From assembly GCA_014058105.1 (NCBI GenBank), contig JACGCM010002299.1, positions 1,056,001 to 1,120,000 of the forward strand: 64,000 bases of DNA. The letters are read 5' to 3'. Shown here piece by piece: positions 32,902 through 45,989 of this stretch (positions are counted from its first letter, which is position 1; each line of letters starts with the position of its first letter). Origin of the DNA: Kingdonia uniflora (Eukaryota; Streptophyta; Magnoliopsida; Ranunculales; Circaeasteraceae). The notes under the pieces were generated by a model. It was not told the origin of the DNA. It searched no databases and worked only from the letters and a program-made list of their open reading frames with translations. A program made the position numbers and the translations under genes.

Positions 32902-33980
32902 ATGTCAGTTTTTGTCAGATATTCGCCAGTGCTCCATTAAACTACTCTGCTTCACGAGTCTATCAAGGAGATTAACTGCTGTCGGACGCCAACAAATCCT
33001 GGGACTCATGGTCCCAGGGAAAATCAAGACTCACCGCCGTCTTCTAAGTCTGGAGCAATGGAGAGAAGGAGCAAAGATAAAGAAACCAGTACTACTACAT
33101 GTACCTCATAGGCACTACTGTTGCGGCACCACCCAGGGATGGCTCGTCTTTACTGACAACAGCAATGATATGCATCTTTACAACTCCTTTTCTGGAGTCA
33201 AGCTTCAACTCCCCTCTGCAAAAACCCTCCCACCTCCACAAGAAAACTATAGAGACTTCTCCAAGTATTACGTGCAGAAGGCGACTGTATCCCATGATCT
33301 GACTACTTCTGGTTCAGAAGCACTAGTTTTAGTCATCTACCAAGGAGCGCCTCCTAGATTAGCTTTCTGCAGACTTGGAGACAGGGTATGGACTCCAATT
33401 CCATCTCCTTGTGAACAGTACTCGTACATGGATGCCATATACCATAAAGGCAAGTTTTACGCTCTTTATAACCCTGGAGGGATTGTGATGTGACATTGGT
33501 CAGACGGATGTCAAACTGATCGAGTTGGCTTCACCACCACCATCTGAATTTTACATGAACGACCGGTATCTTGTGGAATCGGCAGGAGAATTGTACCATG
33601 TTTCCGGGAACAGGGTTGATTTCCCATATCCAACAAAGAAACGGAATCTCAGAAATGCTAATGGTACAGAAATTAAGTTTGAAGTATTCAAACTACTAAA
33701 CCATAATAACAAGTGGGTGAGGGTTGCAAGCATTGGTGATCAAGCCTTTTTTGTGGGTTACAACACTTCTTTCTCTCTGAAGGTTTATTGGGATATCCCG
33801 GGTTGCAAACGGAATTGCATATACTTCACTAATGCTAGCATACCATATCCAGAGGGTGGCATTCATGGATGTGATGTAGGAGTGTTTCACTTGGAAACTC
33901 AGAAATTTGAGATACTCTACAGAAAGGAATGCACATTGCCCGTACCGCCTCCTATGTGGGTGACTCCACCTCCCTTGTAG
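32902..33980 (+). pseudogene. DUF295-family copy 1b, frameshifted
   Basis: Starts 5 bases after the stop of copy 1a and has no promoter of its own. The ATG at 32902 is followed by a 2-bp loss relative to copy 2a, which throws the frame into a stop; the conserved frame resumes at 32912. A second 2-bp loss near 33489 separates YALYNPGGIV from CDIGQTDVKLIELAS. After that the C-terminal half is open to TAG 33978-33980. All family blocks are present, and the C-terminus ends PPMWVTPPPL, unlike 1a. Confidence 0.85.
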
Positions 33981-34560
33981 GAAGAATTTTATTCATAAGT
34001 ATGATGTTAATTTATCAAATTTTAGTCAGTTATCTAATTTTATTCATATTACTGTATGGGCGTGACATTGTGGAATATATAACTCTCATAATCACCCTAT
34101 CTGTTATAAACTGTCTTCAATGTTGTATGTTCTAAATTCTTAGAATTAAAGATTATTGGGCTTAGCTGCCATGGTAGCATTGGTAGGAAACTCATGATCT
34201 CAAGACAACTGGGAGTCTGGACTCAGATTCTGAGCTCTCCCATATCCTAAACATTCAAAATCAAAGCACCCACCATTTTCCTGAAGTGCCTTTGCCCTTC
34301 TTCGAGTTGTCAAAAGAGGGCCTTGGATCTTTCTTTTGTAGATTTCTAAGTATACACGCCTGCGACATATTTAAGGAGAAATAAAACCCGCTGCATACAG
34401 TGTTTTATTTTCTCCAATCGGAAGGGTTAGAATCCTTTTAGAATTAGAATTAGAATTAGAGTTAGAGTTAGAGGTAGAAGTTTATATTAAGTGTATAACT
34501 ACAAATTCAAATTAAAAAGCTAGTAGAAGTTTAGAGTATGAAGGTTTCTATTACATGCGT
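33981..34560. other. Spacer between the two DUF295 units
   Basis: Copy 1b 3' flank, then a short GAATTA repeat (34441-34470), then the region corresponding to the unit 1 promoter. No gene. Confidence 0.55.
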
Positions 34561-34568
34561 TATAAAAG
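34561..34568 (+). promoter_or_regulatory. TATA box of DUF295 unit 2
   Basis: TATAAAAG, 64 bp before the ATG at 34625, in sequence homologous to the unit 1 upstream region. Confidence 0.5.
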
Positions 34569-34624
34569 CAAGACCTATATCAGACTCCAATTTCACTAGA
34601 ATTCTCAAAAATCCCAGAAAAAAG

Positions 34625-35756
34625 ATGGTGCAGTTTTTGTCAGATATGCTCTATGGTCTCTTCGAACTAGTCGGCGTCACGTGTTTATCAAAGAGATCAA
34701 TTGTTGTCGAGCACCAACAACTCCCTGGCCTAATGGTGTCAGGGAGGAGTAAAACCCATCGTCGGTTACTGAGTCTGAAGCAAGGAACAGGAGGAGCTGT
34801 AAATCAAGAAGAAGAGCTATTGCATGTACTGTTGTGGCTCCACCAACGGATGGCTTGTGTATATCGACAATCGTTACAATATGCATCTTTACAATCCTTT
34901 TTCTGGAGTTAAGTTCCAACTCCCCTCTGCAACCACCCTCGTCCCTCCCAACCCAAATTACAGGGGGTTCTCCAAGTATTACGTGAAGAAGGCGATCGTA
35001 TCGTCGGATCCAACAACTTCAGGTTCAGAAACTCTAGTTTTAGTCATCTATTCAGGCGAATGTCCCAGATTGGCCTTCTGCAGACTTGGAGACAATGCAT
35101 GGACTTCTATCGAGTCTCCTACACGTACTCGCTCACACCAGGATGCCATATTCTACAAGGGCCAGTTTTACGCTCTTTATAGTCCAGGAGCTGTTGCGAT
35201 ATGTGACATTGGTCCTTTTCATGTCAGACTAGTCGAAATCGTATCATCATTGACATCTGAAGGTCCAAGTATCAAGGAATATCTCGTGGAATCTGCAGGT
35301 GAGTTGTATTTGGTTTCGAGGACATGTTGGAATTTTCCTCGAAAGAGTGTCTTGAAAGCGTTGATGGTTCAGCTGTTAAATTTGAAGTATTTAAGCTAGA
35401 AAAACCTGAAAACGAGTGGGTACAAGTCAAAAGCATAGGTGATAACGCCTTTTTCGTGGGTTATAATACATCTTTCTCTCTTGTGGTTTCTTCGAATACC
35501 TCCGGTTGCAAACGGAACTGCATTTACTTCATCAATGACAATCAACCATATCCCGATGTGCCTTACGATGGCTGTAATATAGGTGTGTTCTACTTGGAGA
35601 GCCAGAAGTTTGAGATACTCTACCGGAACGATTTCTCAATGTCGAAGTCACTCCCAATGTGGGTACATCCTTCTCCCTTTAACTACCACTTAAGCAAGCT
35701 AAGCTCAGTCTCCAATTGGCTTCGCTCTTTTCTTATCTACCTCCCACAGTACGCAA
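34625..35756 (+). pseudogene. DUF295-family copy 2a, frameshifted
   Basis: Retains the start codon (ATGGTGCAGTTTTTGTC). Relative to copy 1a it has lost about a dozen bases near 34826, between EEELLHV and YCCGSTNGWLVYID, and more near 35340, between RTCWNFP and ESVDGSAVKFEVFKLEKP. Both shift the frame. The C-terminal block CKRNCIYFINDNQPYP..FEILYRND remains open, and its frame runs on to 35824 through the start of copy 2b. Confidence 0.85.
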
Positions 35757-36717
35757 TGTTTTGTCAGATATTTGCCATGGTTTCATCAATCTGCTCTATT
35801 TCATGGGCCTATCAAGGATATTAACTGCTGTCGAGCGCCAACGCCAACGAATCCCGGGACTAATGGTCCCAGATACAATTGAGACCCACCGCCGTTTTCT
35901 AAGTCTGGAACAAGGAAGAGGAGTAGCAGAAAATGAAAAACTGTACCTCATAGACACTATTGTTGCGGCACCAGCCACGGATGGCTTGTCTACACCGACA
36001 ACAGCTATGATATGCATCTTTACAACCCATTTTCTGGAGTCAAGCTCCAACTCCCCTCCGCAAAAACCCTCCCACCTCAACAAAAAAAATTTAGACCCTT
36101 CAAGTATTATGTGAAGGCAATTGTATCCTCTGATCCCAGTGATCCCAGTACTACAGCTTCGGAAACTCTAGTTTTAGTCTTCTACCAAGAAGGGCAATTG
36201 TATCCTCCTAGATTAGCCTTTTGCAAACTTGGAGAGAAGGCATGGACTCCAATTTTGTCTCCTAAACTTTTTTTTTTTTTTTTTGAAAGGCAAGCCGGTT
36301 TTATATAGGGATTCGTAACTGGTTACAAACCCCACGAGGTTTCGAACCCACAACCTCTCTCTAGGTGGAGAGGTACAACCACCACTGGGCCAAGAGCCCA
36401 ATGGTCGTCTCACGTTTGAAGTATTGAAGCTAGTAAGCCCTAATAACAACTGGGTGCGAGTAAGAAGCATCGGTGATCATGCCTTTTTCATGGGTTATAA
36501 CACATCTTTCTCTCTTACGGTTTATTGGGATACCTCCGGTTGCGACCAGAATTGCATATACTTCACTAATGTTGGCATACCACATCCGGATGAGGAAATT
36601 CATGGACGTAATGTAGGCGTGCTTCACTTGGAGACCCAGAAATTTGAGATACTCTACGGGAAAGATTGTTCATTGTCCAACCCACCTCCTATGTGGGTGA
36701 TTCCTCCGCCCATGTAG
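35757..36717 (+). pseudogene. DUF295-family copy 2b, with a SINE in place of its middle
   Basis: Corresponds to copy 1b. The frame breaks near 35950 (YCCGT region). MHLYNPFSGVKLQLPSAK to AWTPILSPK is present, then a SINE follows. Homology resumes at FEVLKLVSPNNNWVRV (36414) and ends PPMWVIPPPM. About 80 codons (YHKGKFYAL to VESAGELY and beyond) are missing at the insertion point. Confidence 0.85.
36268..36412 (-). mobile_element. tRNA-derived SINE
   Basis: On the minus strand it has an RNA polymerase III A box TGGCCCAGTGG (plus 36382-36392) and B box GGTTCGAAACC (plus 36338-36348). It ends in a 17-base A run (plus 36268-36284). About 145 bp, the size of a plant SINE. Target-site duplication is not recognisable because flanking gene sequence is deleted. 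Confidence 0.85.
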
Positions 36718-37119
36718 GAAGAATTTTATTCATGTGCATCATGTTATTTTATCTAAATTTGGTCAGAGATTCAGTAAAACTGATATTACAAATTCTTAAC
36801 TTAGTTTTTTAATATTCAATGTTTATAGTTAATAAAGTTAAATATTTTTCCTAGCACCACCATCGTTTCAAGAAGGATATGCAATCTATTAACATGAAAT
36901 CTGTACATACCGCATTGTATTCATACTATTATTATAATACATTTATACACGCATTTGCTAACTTTACAGTACCATACATACTTACTAACAGTAAAGCCCC
37001 TTGACATGCCTGTTTAAGCAGCATTTTTCTTTATATTTCTTAGTGAAAGGCCACTGGAAGGAACATCAAACCCTTTGGTTACCCATAGGAAAGGACAAGG
37101 AAGATGTGGTTTGTTGTGT
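36718..37119. other. Spacer between the DUF295 array and the Pumilio gene
   Basis: AT-rich; holds the 3' flanks of the convergent genes. Nothing else seen. Confidence 0.5.
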
Positions 37120-40100
37120 TTAGTTTGTTATTGCTTCGAGCGAACTTGTTTCTGCATATCAAAAGGCAAAATGATATTGTAGTACACCATTAAAAGTAAC
37201 ATCAAATGTCTTAGATGATACTACAATACCACAATATATCGATTTTTTATTTTGATTCCATTTATACTAAAATTTATTAACACGCAATTTTGAGATGCAA
37301 ATGTATGAAAATTCCTGATGAAAAGAGATACATACCTTCGCCAGCTAGTTGCTCGAACCTAACAACAATGTGTTTCCCATAAGTGTATTTCTTCAAAGCA
37401 TGAAGGTGGGCGCTTATACGACTTAGGAGTATTTCTCGTTGTTTATCAGTACATATTTCAAGAATCTTCTGTACCACATAATTTGCAAATTGGTCCTTCA
37501 TCATTGTCTGCCAGAATGCCAAAAGGTAATTAAGTAAGCGGAATACACTCTCAGCATCCTCTTATTTATGTAAACAAACTAAAGTGATTGCAATTAAAGA
37601 AAAATCAAATGTGAAAGCAGATTGTTAATTATTATTTTTTGCTAAGTGAGAGAATTGTATGAAACTGATGTACATCGTCCTCTCATAGTCGGTCCTCACC
37701 GTCTCTGGTTTATTTACGTTTACGTTATTTTGATTTAAGTCTCTGGATGCTTAATAGGTTTTAGGGAGTTCCTAATTAACCAACACAAGGTTAAAGGGTA
37801 TTTTCCCAGTTTCTAGAATATTCCTAATTAGGGTTTCCACCCCCTTATGTTCTATAAAAAGGAGGCTAGGTTCTCTATTTTATTTGGTTGTTGAAGTTAA
37901 GAATTAGTTATTTCAATTATTTCAGCTTGTGTTTTAGTTTATGCTTTAGATTAGAAGAAACCCTAATCTAGAATTAGGTCTACATTAGCCTAATAGACTT
38001 CTCAATTTTGCTTCCGCGTTGAGAGTTTACGTTAGAAACACTACGGGAAAAACAAAAAAGTTAATATAGACTATAATGAAATAGGGAAGTGAGTTCTCAA
38101 ACGTAAAGGATGAATACATTATTTATACTAGAATCATCTTACCAATAGATTGTCGTTTCCCTCAGTCTGTCCAACAATCTCCTGTATCAACAGTTCCCGT
38201 TCAGCAGTACCGCCATGCTCCAAACACTTCTCAATAACGTTTGAGGCAAACTTATGTTGGCTCATTTGCACAATATTCCCAGCCAATTTGGTAATGATTT
38301 GACTTCTTTCACGAGGCTTTCCTCTTTCCAAAACATGCTACATTTTTCAAAATCAGTTTTTTAAGTGCACGTCTATAATTTTGAAATCAATCGCATTTGA
38401 CTCTAAATCCAGAGTTATTGAGCTTCTAAAACTGTAGGGTGTTTAGAACCGCATAAGTGGAGCAACCACATTCTACACACGGAAATCTAGTTTTTGTCCA
38501 GGAAAGAAGTTTGTGAGTGCTAACTAGATTTGGAGCTGTCAACTTTGGCGTCAGGTCAGAGGCTAGTAGTTCCTTTGAAAAGCCCTCTGAGCCGTTAACT
38601 TTTTAGCTCGCTTAAGCACCTGGTTGCTCCACTCTTTTAGGCTTCCAAAGCCCACCTACAGTTTTATCAATTTAGAATGCAGCTAATATTAAACTTGAAA
38701 AGATAACCTCTATTTAATGTAGAGGTGACAGTGTTACATAGCTAATGCATAGATGTCGCTGAACAAATTGATTACAGGGTTATCTAACCTAGTGTGTACT
38801 CTAATTTTGTCATACCTTAAAGTATTTCAAATTTGAAGTGAAAAACAACGAATGCGGGGAACTACATTGATCACATAAAGGAAATAAGTACAGAACATCG
38901 GATAAACGACAACCAACCTGGGTAACATAATTTCCGTACTGATCTTGAGCTAGAGAACAAGCAGATTCCAAGATTTCGTCCACTATGCACTGGCTTTGCA
39001 GCTCATCTGTACAATGCTCCAAAACCCTCTATTCGAGAAACAAATAAATTATGAGCACAAAATGAACAAAGCAGACAAACTAGTGTTCAGAACTCATTTG
39101 GTGTATATTAGTTAGTACCTGAATCACACGGCAACCATAGGGATGTGTAGAAAGTGTTGCAACTTGACCACGAAAAGCAGATATGATAAATCCAATCTTC
39201 TCTGCAGAAATACACTCAATGCATTTCTGTATCACGTGATTGCCATTTTGGTCGCGAACACATCTAATAATGTGTCCATCAAGCTCATGGACAAGAAGTG
39301 TTTTCTGATCAGGTTCAATGACCTCGAGTGCCTACATCAAACATCCAGTAGACATCAGATTATCAGAACCTCCAGAGATCTTTTCGATCGGGATAGTTGT
39401 AAGACCTGGATAGTTCTACTGCGACCCACCAATTCGACCTATCAGGGTCAAGTCTACTACTCTGGTTCACACTTTTATATTGTTTGTGCAGTCTCCCCAA
39501 AAATTATTTCCCATCACTAACAATTGTGATTTGTTAGGCTGATGTACATGTCTACATCTCTTTGGACAAGCTGACACGTGTAGAGACAACACTAAAGGCC
39601 AAAGAAAAACATCTAATTATTATGTACGATACAGGAAGTAATCATACCTTCTGGATTACTCGACAACCATACATCTGAAGACTCAGAGGCAAAATATGAC
39701 CAGATAGTTGATCTGCAAGCACTTTCCTCTGTTCAAAGCTTCCGTGCTCAAAGAACTGTAAGCACAGAAGACAAAACAGTAAAATAATATCCATTGTAAT
39801 ATAGAGTTGAGTGCATAGATTACAATAATAAAATCAGGTAATAAGCTTCTTTTACTAGGATTAGAGGATAGCAACAGCAGAAACTTCAATAGAAACTTCA
39901 TATTCTTTTAAAAGCCCGATAAATAATACCTTTGAAAACATACCTTTTGAATAACATAATTCCCGAACACATCAGTCATTAACTTTGTTGCATGTGGAAG
40001 AACTTCATTAAAAACAGATGCCTTTTCTTCAATGGAACAGTTTTCCAACTTCTGCTGAATAAATCGACTCCCATGTTGATCAGCACTGCAGCCCATTTCA

Positions 40101-43100
40101 AACGATTAATCCTCATTTAGGGACCGTGGATCAAGATATTTGCCTAACCTATTAGATATATAAAAACGGTGTAGTAGCCTGAAAGTTTGTCGGATATATA
40201 TCATGATATATCAGGTTCACAATAACTCATGAATCATGATATTATATTTCATTATTTTAGAAAAACCAGATAGTTTTGTCTAAACTAAAAAATTATTAGA
40301 TAAAACATTGATATTATCATAATGATATGAATCATGAACCTGTCACAATTGTCAATTGTCAGTGGAAAAAAATTCCAACGAATATTGAAATAGCAAATAT
40401 ACCAGCATTTCAGTATTGAGGTTGGCAAGAGAAATGCCGGTAAAACGGACATTTGGAATCTTGGTTGATACTAAAACTGTATGAAATTAATTTCAAGTAC
40501 AGAAATGCTGATAAAGTACGTCAGAACATTACCTGAATTCAACAATTCGTCCAGTGACATCAGAGAGCTCAAATTTTCGGGATTTACTGGATTTTAACTC
40601 TTCGAGAAATGAAAAGGCTTTGGGGTCATCAAACCTCTCAGTTCCTCTTTGGCCTTGCCATCCAGGATAAATTGATGTATTTTTACTAGTACCTGACTGA
40701 AATCGCATCTCGTTTCTCCTTCCAGCTAGACTTATAGCACCTATTGGGGAACGTGGCATAATAGGGCTAGTGAGGGGTGAGGTTGGCAATTGCATCATGA
40801 TTCCCATGCTTGGGGGGCTTCCATAATAATTTGGACTAGCTATGCCCCCTTTTCTTGGGTTTGGAATACATAGACTTCCAGATGAAGCAATAGGGGAACC
40901 TTTCTGCCAATCAAAAGCATCCACTTGGCCCCCAATAAGGCCACTGGGGGACGGCAACTGATCGTAATGATTTGATGCACTATACTCGACCTCTGGAGGA
41001 TGTTGAAAGTACTGCGTATAAACTGGATCAGTAAACGAAGGTTGCATATTTGGCCCTGGATGTCCATAAAACTTGCAGGAGTGTTGTAAATCTACACTAT
41101 GGGGAAAATTGTTAGGCGGGTATCCCGCAATAAATGGAGGTAAAATAGTGGTACTTGAAGCATATCCACCAACACTGTACTGTGAAGTAAAGAACCCTGC
41201 GGGTTGCAAGTTAGGGTAAAATGGACTTCCTGAAGTCATATAAGCCGTGGTGGTCCCATACAAGGGAGCTGAAATTCCAGATGACTGAGAAAACTGATTT
41301 ATGTCAAAAGGGCTTATTCCCTGAGGAACTATCTGAGGGTGGGTCCCTTGAAACTGAAGTGTAGCAACACCTTGTGGACCCAAATGTTGTTGATATAACT
41401 TATTTTGTTGACTTCGATTATCTGGTAGACTAGATATATTTAATCCTTTCATTTCTAATTCTACACTTGTAACATCTGAATCTCGCAGATGACTTCTGTT
41501 TGCATCCTCCAAATGTGTATTTACACTTGTCAACATTCCTTCAGAAGTCGTAGAGGATTCAAGATTTGATATTGATACGACATCATGTACACATGAACTA
41601 GATGTACCCTCACGAGTCACATTCAACTCTGGTAATTTTGTAGCTTTTATAGAAGGATCTTTCAAGGAACTTTCAAGGCCATTTGGATCAACACCTTCTG
41701 TTGCAACAGGGACCGATGAACGGGAAAGGTTGTAAATAGGAGAAGGAGTTCGTGGAAAGTCTTCCTGCCCAAGATGATCAGTAATACACAACATTATCTA
41801 CACAGCTATAATATATACTCATCAGATGGTTGCTTCCGTAGTTACGGACTTCAAGTGCAAGTGTGCAACTAATGACTATACAAGAGTCACATTTGCAAAT
41901 ACAATGCATACAGCTATAAGCCTACGGCATTAAAATGATATGTGCACCAGAAACCATGGCACTAACTAAATACCGTGGTATAAAGGAAACTTCTGGTATT
42001 CATCAAATTATCATGGTATTAACATATACTGTAATGAACAACTTGTAGGTTTCGCAATTTTTCCTGAATGCCAATAGGGGAGCTTATGCAAATTGAGGAA
42101 GTGATAAATTTTGAGGAAATAGGATTTGTTGATGAAATTGGAAGGATAGAAGAAACATGGAGGGAGGGGGAAGAGGGAATATGAGGAAAAAAATTATTTT
42201 CTGTTTTTGTGTGTGTGTGTGTGTGTTTAGGATTTGTAGTGGTGGTGTGTGTGTTGGGGAGGGGAATCTGAGGTTCGACTCGGAGGGGAGTTTAAGGGAA
42301 TTTTGGGAAATTGATGGAATCGGGGGATAGATGGCATTTGGACAAGTTTATTGGGAAACTTACAGAAATATGAGCTTCTGAGATTTAAATATATTCAAGG
42401 GGGATTATGCAGGAGGGGGGGGGGATAGAAAGAATATTTTTGGGGAACTTAAAAGAGAGAAACAGAGTTTGAGCGAATTTGGATTGTAATAGTTCTGAAA
42501 TATTGAAAAAACCAAAATATCAAGATGTCGCGATATATTGGCCAATTTTTTTGTAATTCATTTTTGTTAATCAGAAATGGACTTGAGGCCTGTTTATCTC
42601 CCATTTTTAATATAACTGTATTAAATAAACAATGCCAGCCAACGGTACCTTAGAAAGGCAGAAAAAGAAACTTTATATGGAGTACGGACCAGCTTAGAAT
42701 CAAATTACACACCTGTATGAGATCTACCAGACTTTTATGGCGCCCTGCAGAAAAAGTGATGCTCTGTCCAGGGATGAACGTACTAGTCATTTGTGCCCAA
42801 TCATCAGAAACCTGTCTTGGTGATCTTTCTTCTTCAGGCTCCTCCTTATGAGTAGATAGTGAACCTTGAGACAAATTCAAGGACCCATGGCTAGTATCAT
42901 CGAAAGAACTCAATCTCCAATTATTGCCAAATCCCCCAATATGCCGTACCAGACGTCGGTTTTCTCTCGAGATAAGAGGTGGAGGAAGTCTTGGGTTCAA
43001 GTTAACATTGGAGCAGTAGTATGCCAAGTAAGCTGGATCAGCACGGAGTTGGTCCTCAGATTCACAGTTCTGAATAGCATTACTCAGGTCTGCCAAGTTT

Positions 43101-43348
43101 GCGTCCAAAGTTATAAGGTTGCCCATGGCAGTTAATGAACCCTCCATGCTTGGTGGCGCGCTTCCACTTCGATTAGGAACCCCCTCCTTCCCATTTCCCG
43201 GAACTCTACGCCCCTTCAAGAGCAATCCCAAGTCCTCCGCTGCCATATTAGTTGATGATGACACAAAGCCTAAAGCTTCTTTAGACGTTGGCCAGTTACT
43301 GGAACCAGAACTTTCAACTAATCTCATAGGACTCTCAGCCGCCATCAT
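37120..43348 (-). CDS. APUM5: Pumilio RNA-binding protein (PUM5-like), 9 coding exons
   Basis: Binds 3' UTRs to repress or destabilise mRNAs. Exons: 42713-43348, 40533-41764, 39944-40085, 39648-39755, 39119-39331, 38918-39028, 38143-38337, 37336-37507, 37120-37151; they join in frame to 946 aa. The N-terminal 600 residues are low-complexity, with [12 protein letters not shown] as in other plant Pumilios. The Pumilio domain starts at [13 protein letters not shown] and has eight repeats. Their RNA-contacting triplets, repeats 1 to 8, are SRQ, NYQ, CRQ, NHQ, CRQ, NYQ, SNE, NYQ. PUM5 is assigned from phrases such as [23 protein letters not shown] and [13 protein letters not shown] as I remember them. 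ATG 43348 follows a 5' UTR intron (acceptor at 43381); the first exon is near 44160-44250. The last exon encodes only [10 protein letters not shown]. Confidence 0.92.
37666..38034 (+). mobile_element. Possible solo LTR in a Pumilio intron
   Basis: A 369-bp segment flanked by GAAAC (37661-37665 and 38035-38039). It starts TGATGTACATCG and has a TATA box CTATAAAAAGG near 37853. It ends ACGTTA rather than the expected CA, so either the end has mutated or the limits are slightly off. Confidence 0.4.
42208..42226. repeat. (TG)n microsatellite in the first coding intron of the Pumilio gene
   Basis: Short uninterrupted TG run, followed by G-rich sequence up to 42430, including a run of ten G at 42414-42423. 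Confidence 0.7.
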
Positions 43349-44270
43349 GAATGATGAATGACCTCTCTTACCGATACGTCCTGAAAAGCAGCTCAAATAT
43401 GTCACTTATTGCCACAAACAATCTAACAAAACCTAAACCAGAATTACCATAAAACCATAAATAAAGCTTCACATTGAACTATTTCCTTCATCTATTATTC
43501 GTAAATGCACCTAGTACACCAAAAGCTGGAAACTTCTTACATAAGTCAAACAAATGAAATATTTAGGACCAATTCATACAAATGAAAGATCTAATATTTG
43601 AAACATATATTGATCTTCCGAACAGCTTGTAATTAAAATAGCACACAACCACTCGTATAATACATGTATAAGGTCAAAGACAAAGCAACCTTCACATATC
43701 TCCAAACATGCTCTTCGCACTAAATGAACGTATACAGCAAAACAACATAGCACGATATATTAACCAATATATCATGAAGAGAAAGCGCGACAACCATAAA
43801 CATAGATAAGAACCATTGGTTCAGGCTTGTTCATTCAGGTCACCGGGCGCCATGTCTGTATGTTTTCGTCACCTCAACTAAACTCCATATTCCCTATTTC
43901 AACATTTGTTTACAGAACCCACAACTAAATCTACATTTCAACAGCTTAATCTCACAATCAAAGCATCCCAAATAACAAATGTTTCTCAAACTCAAACACT
44001 TACTATTTAAACATCAATTCAATCTAAAACACAATCATAAGTATAGTTAGAGCAGTAAAATAATAGTGATTTGAGTACCAAAACATCTAAAATCAACCAC
44101 TTTGAGCTCCAATTCTAACAGAGAAAGAGAGAAAGAGAGAAAGATTGAAGAATCTTACATGGAGGAGGAGAGAGAGAAACCCTAGTTTTTGATGAAGACG
44201 ACGAAGCTCTCTCTGGAACAACTCGTTTGCAGAAAGAGAGGTTTTTTCTTCGCTCGGAAATCGAAATATC
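43349..44270 (-). promoter_or_regulatory. 5' UTR intron, first exon and promoter of the Pumilio gene
   Basis: The 5' UTR continues from 43349 to 43380. An intron follows to a GA-rich first exon near 44160-44250 (GAGAGAAACCCTAG on the plus strand, telo-box-like). The exact transcription start is not determinable. Confidence 0.45.
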
Positions 44271-44796
44271 GTCGCTTTGTCAAACCGTCAAATTAGTTTT
44301 ACTCATTTAATTAACTACTAATTGACTGTTATATCCTTGATTATGCGGGAAATCAGCTATTAATTGTTAAGGGTGAAATCGTAATACTATAGTGGACTTT
44401 TTGCCTACTGGGAGGGAAAAGTTTGTTGTTTGATGAACATCTAGTTAAAATGGTTTGTGCTTTTTCTTTGTTATCGATCCAATTTGTGCGATCGTCGTCT
44501 ATGTCACTCACCAGTTGTAAACACCCAAATTTATTCAGACATCGCTCTGTTTCGGAGTCGCGTGAATGTGTGTAAGATGTTGGGCTCGAATAGATCATCT
44601 CCTACATGCATGTTGTAGTATTGTAATTTGTAATTAAGAATTGACATATAAATTGTTACGATGGAGTTGTACAAAATGATATGTTGCATATTAACGGTAC
44701 TACATGAAAGGCCTTGACCTTTTCTTGACGACATATAACAATCATTGTGAAGGGCGTCCATTCAAAGTGTCCCTTTCTATCAGGCGTCTCCAGAGT
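44271..44796. other. Intergenic, no gene seen
   Basis: Likely contains the upstream promoter of the Pumilio gene. Small minus-strand frames have no family resemblance. Confidence 0.4.
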
Positions 44797-45583
44797 CAGT
44801 GGCGAAGCCAATAAATTAGTTGAGTGGGGGCAAAGTTTTCATAGGGCGGATGATAAATGGGGGTTATATATGGTATAATTAGTACACATGTATTGTTGTT
44901 TCTATCTTCAACTCACAGATGCTATAAAGAAAAAGTATATGACATAGTATATGAAGTTGGTTTATGAATTATCCCTTTGTGCCTTTTGATACCTCACATG
45001 AAGCTTGGGCGGGTGTGAGCTTTTTCTGTTTACTTATTCTGTATGTTACTTGGAAAAGGGAGTTGTTGATCTCAGATCAATAGTTGGTAAGGAGTATTGG
45101 TCAAATCTTTGAGGTCCTTTGAACCTTAGACTAGGTAACTCCTTGGTTCACCATATGGTGAATGCACTAGAGGGCCTCCTCTTTTGGGACATACTAAATT
45201 ATCGATGGCCTTTAGATCAAACACATGGGATTTTTGAGTGAAATAATTGACACCAAAATATGTTACAAGTTAAGATTAGAAGAAGTAAAAAAGCAACTAC
45301 AACTAGAGAAGAAGATACAAGGAAAATATTTTGAAAATATAGAGTCCAAGTTGGAAAGATATATTTAAAAAAGAACTCAGAGAAGTAATGAAATAATTTA
45401 GGAGAAATTAAGGAGAATAAATATGACATAATTAAGGAGAATATCACCATAGAGAGATACTATAAAAATTAAGAGGGAAGATAAAAAATTATTGTCGTTT
45501 TTAGCCTAGAAATCAGGCTAGTAGCTTAAAAATTCTCAAATTTTTAGTCTGCCCCCACTCGCTCCCATGTAGCTCCGCCAATG
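44797..45583. mobile_element. Non-autonomous hAT-like element, 787 bp
   Basis: The ends CAGTGGCGAAGCC and GGCGGAGCTACATG (inverted, ending at 45583) are imperfect terminal inverted repeats of the common CAGTGGCGGAGC type. The flanks TCCAGAGT (44789-44796) and TCCAAAAT (45584-45591) agree at 6 of 8 bases. No transposase frame. Confidence 0.6.
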
Positions 45584-45989
45584 TCCAAAATCACATGCAA
45601 CACAAGGAAGAGGGAACCTATATGTAACTTAAGGAAACGACAATGATAAATGGCACTATTAATGCCCCTATATTTGTACTAGAAACACGAGAAGAAGAAA
45701 AAACGAAAATGTTTTTACAAATACCAAATTGTTAGCATCATGTGTAGCATACTTGGATACAATCGAAGGTAGCAAACTAGTTATATAAAATAAACTCTTT
45801 CTTTTCATGACCGTTATACCCTCACATTATAAATCTCTAATTACGTTAATTAAAGAACTCCCGTATATACTCACGCGCGAACTGTACAAACTGTGCATTT
45901 GACGAGTCAACTCCACAACGGTCGATGATAGAATTCTGATTTTATATCAACGGCTGAGATTAAAACCATTAAGAGACAACTATGATTCC

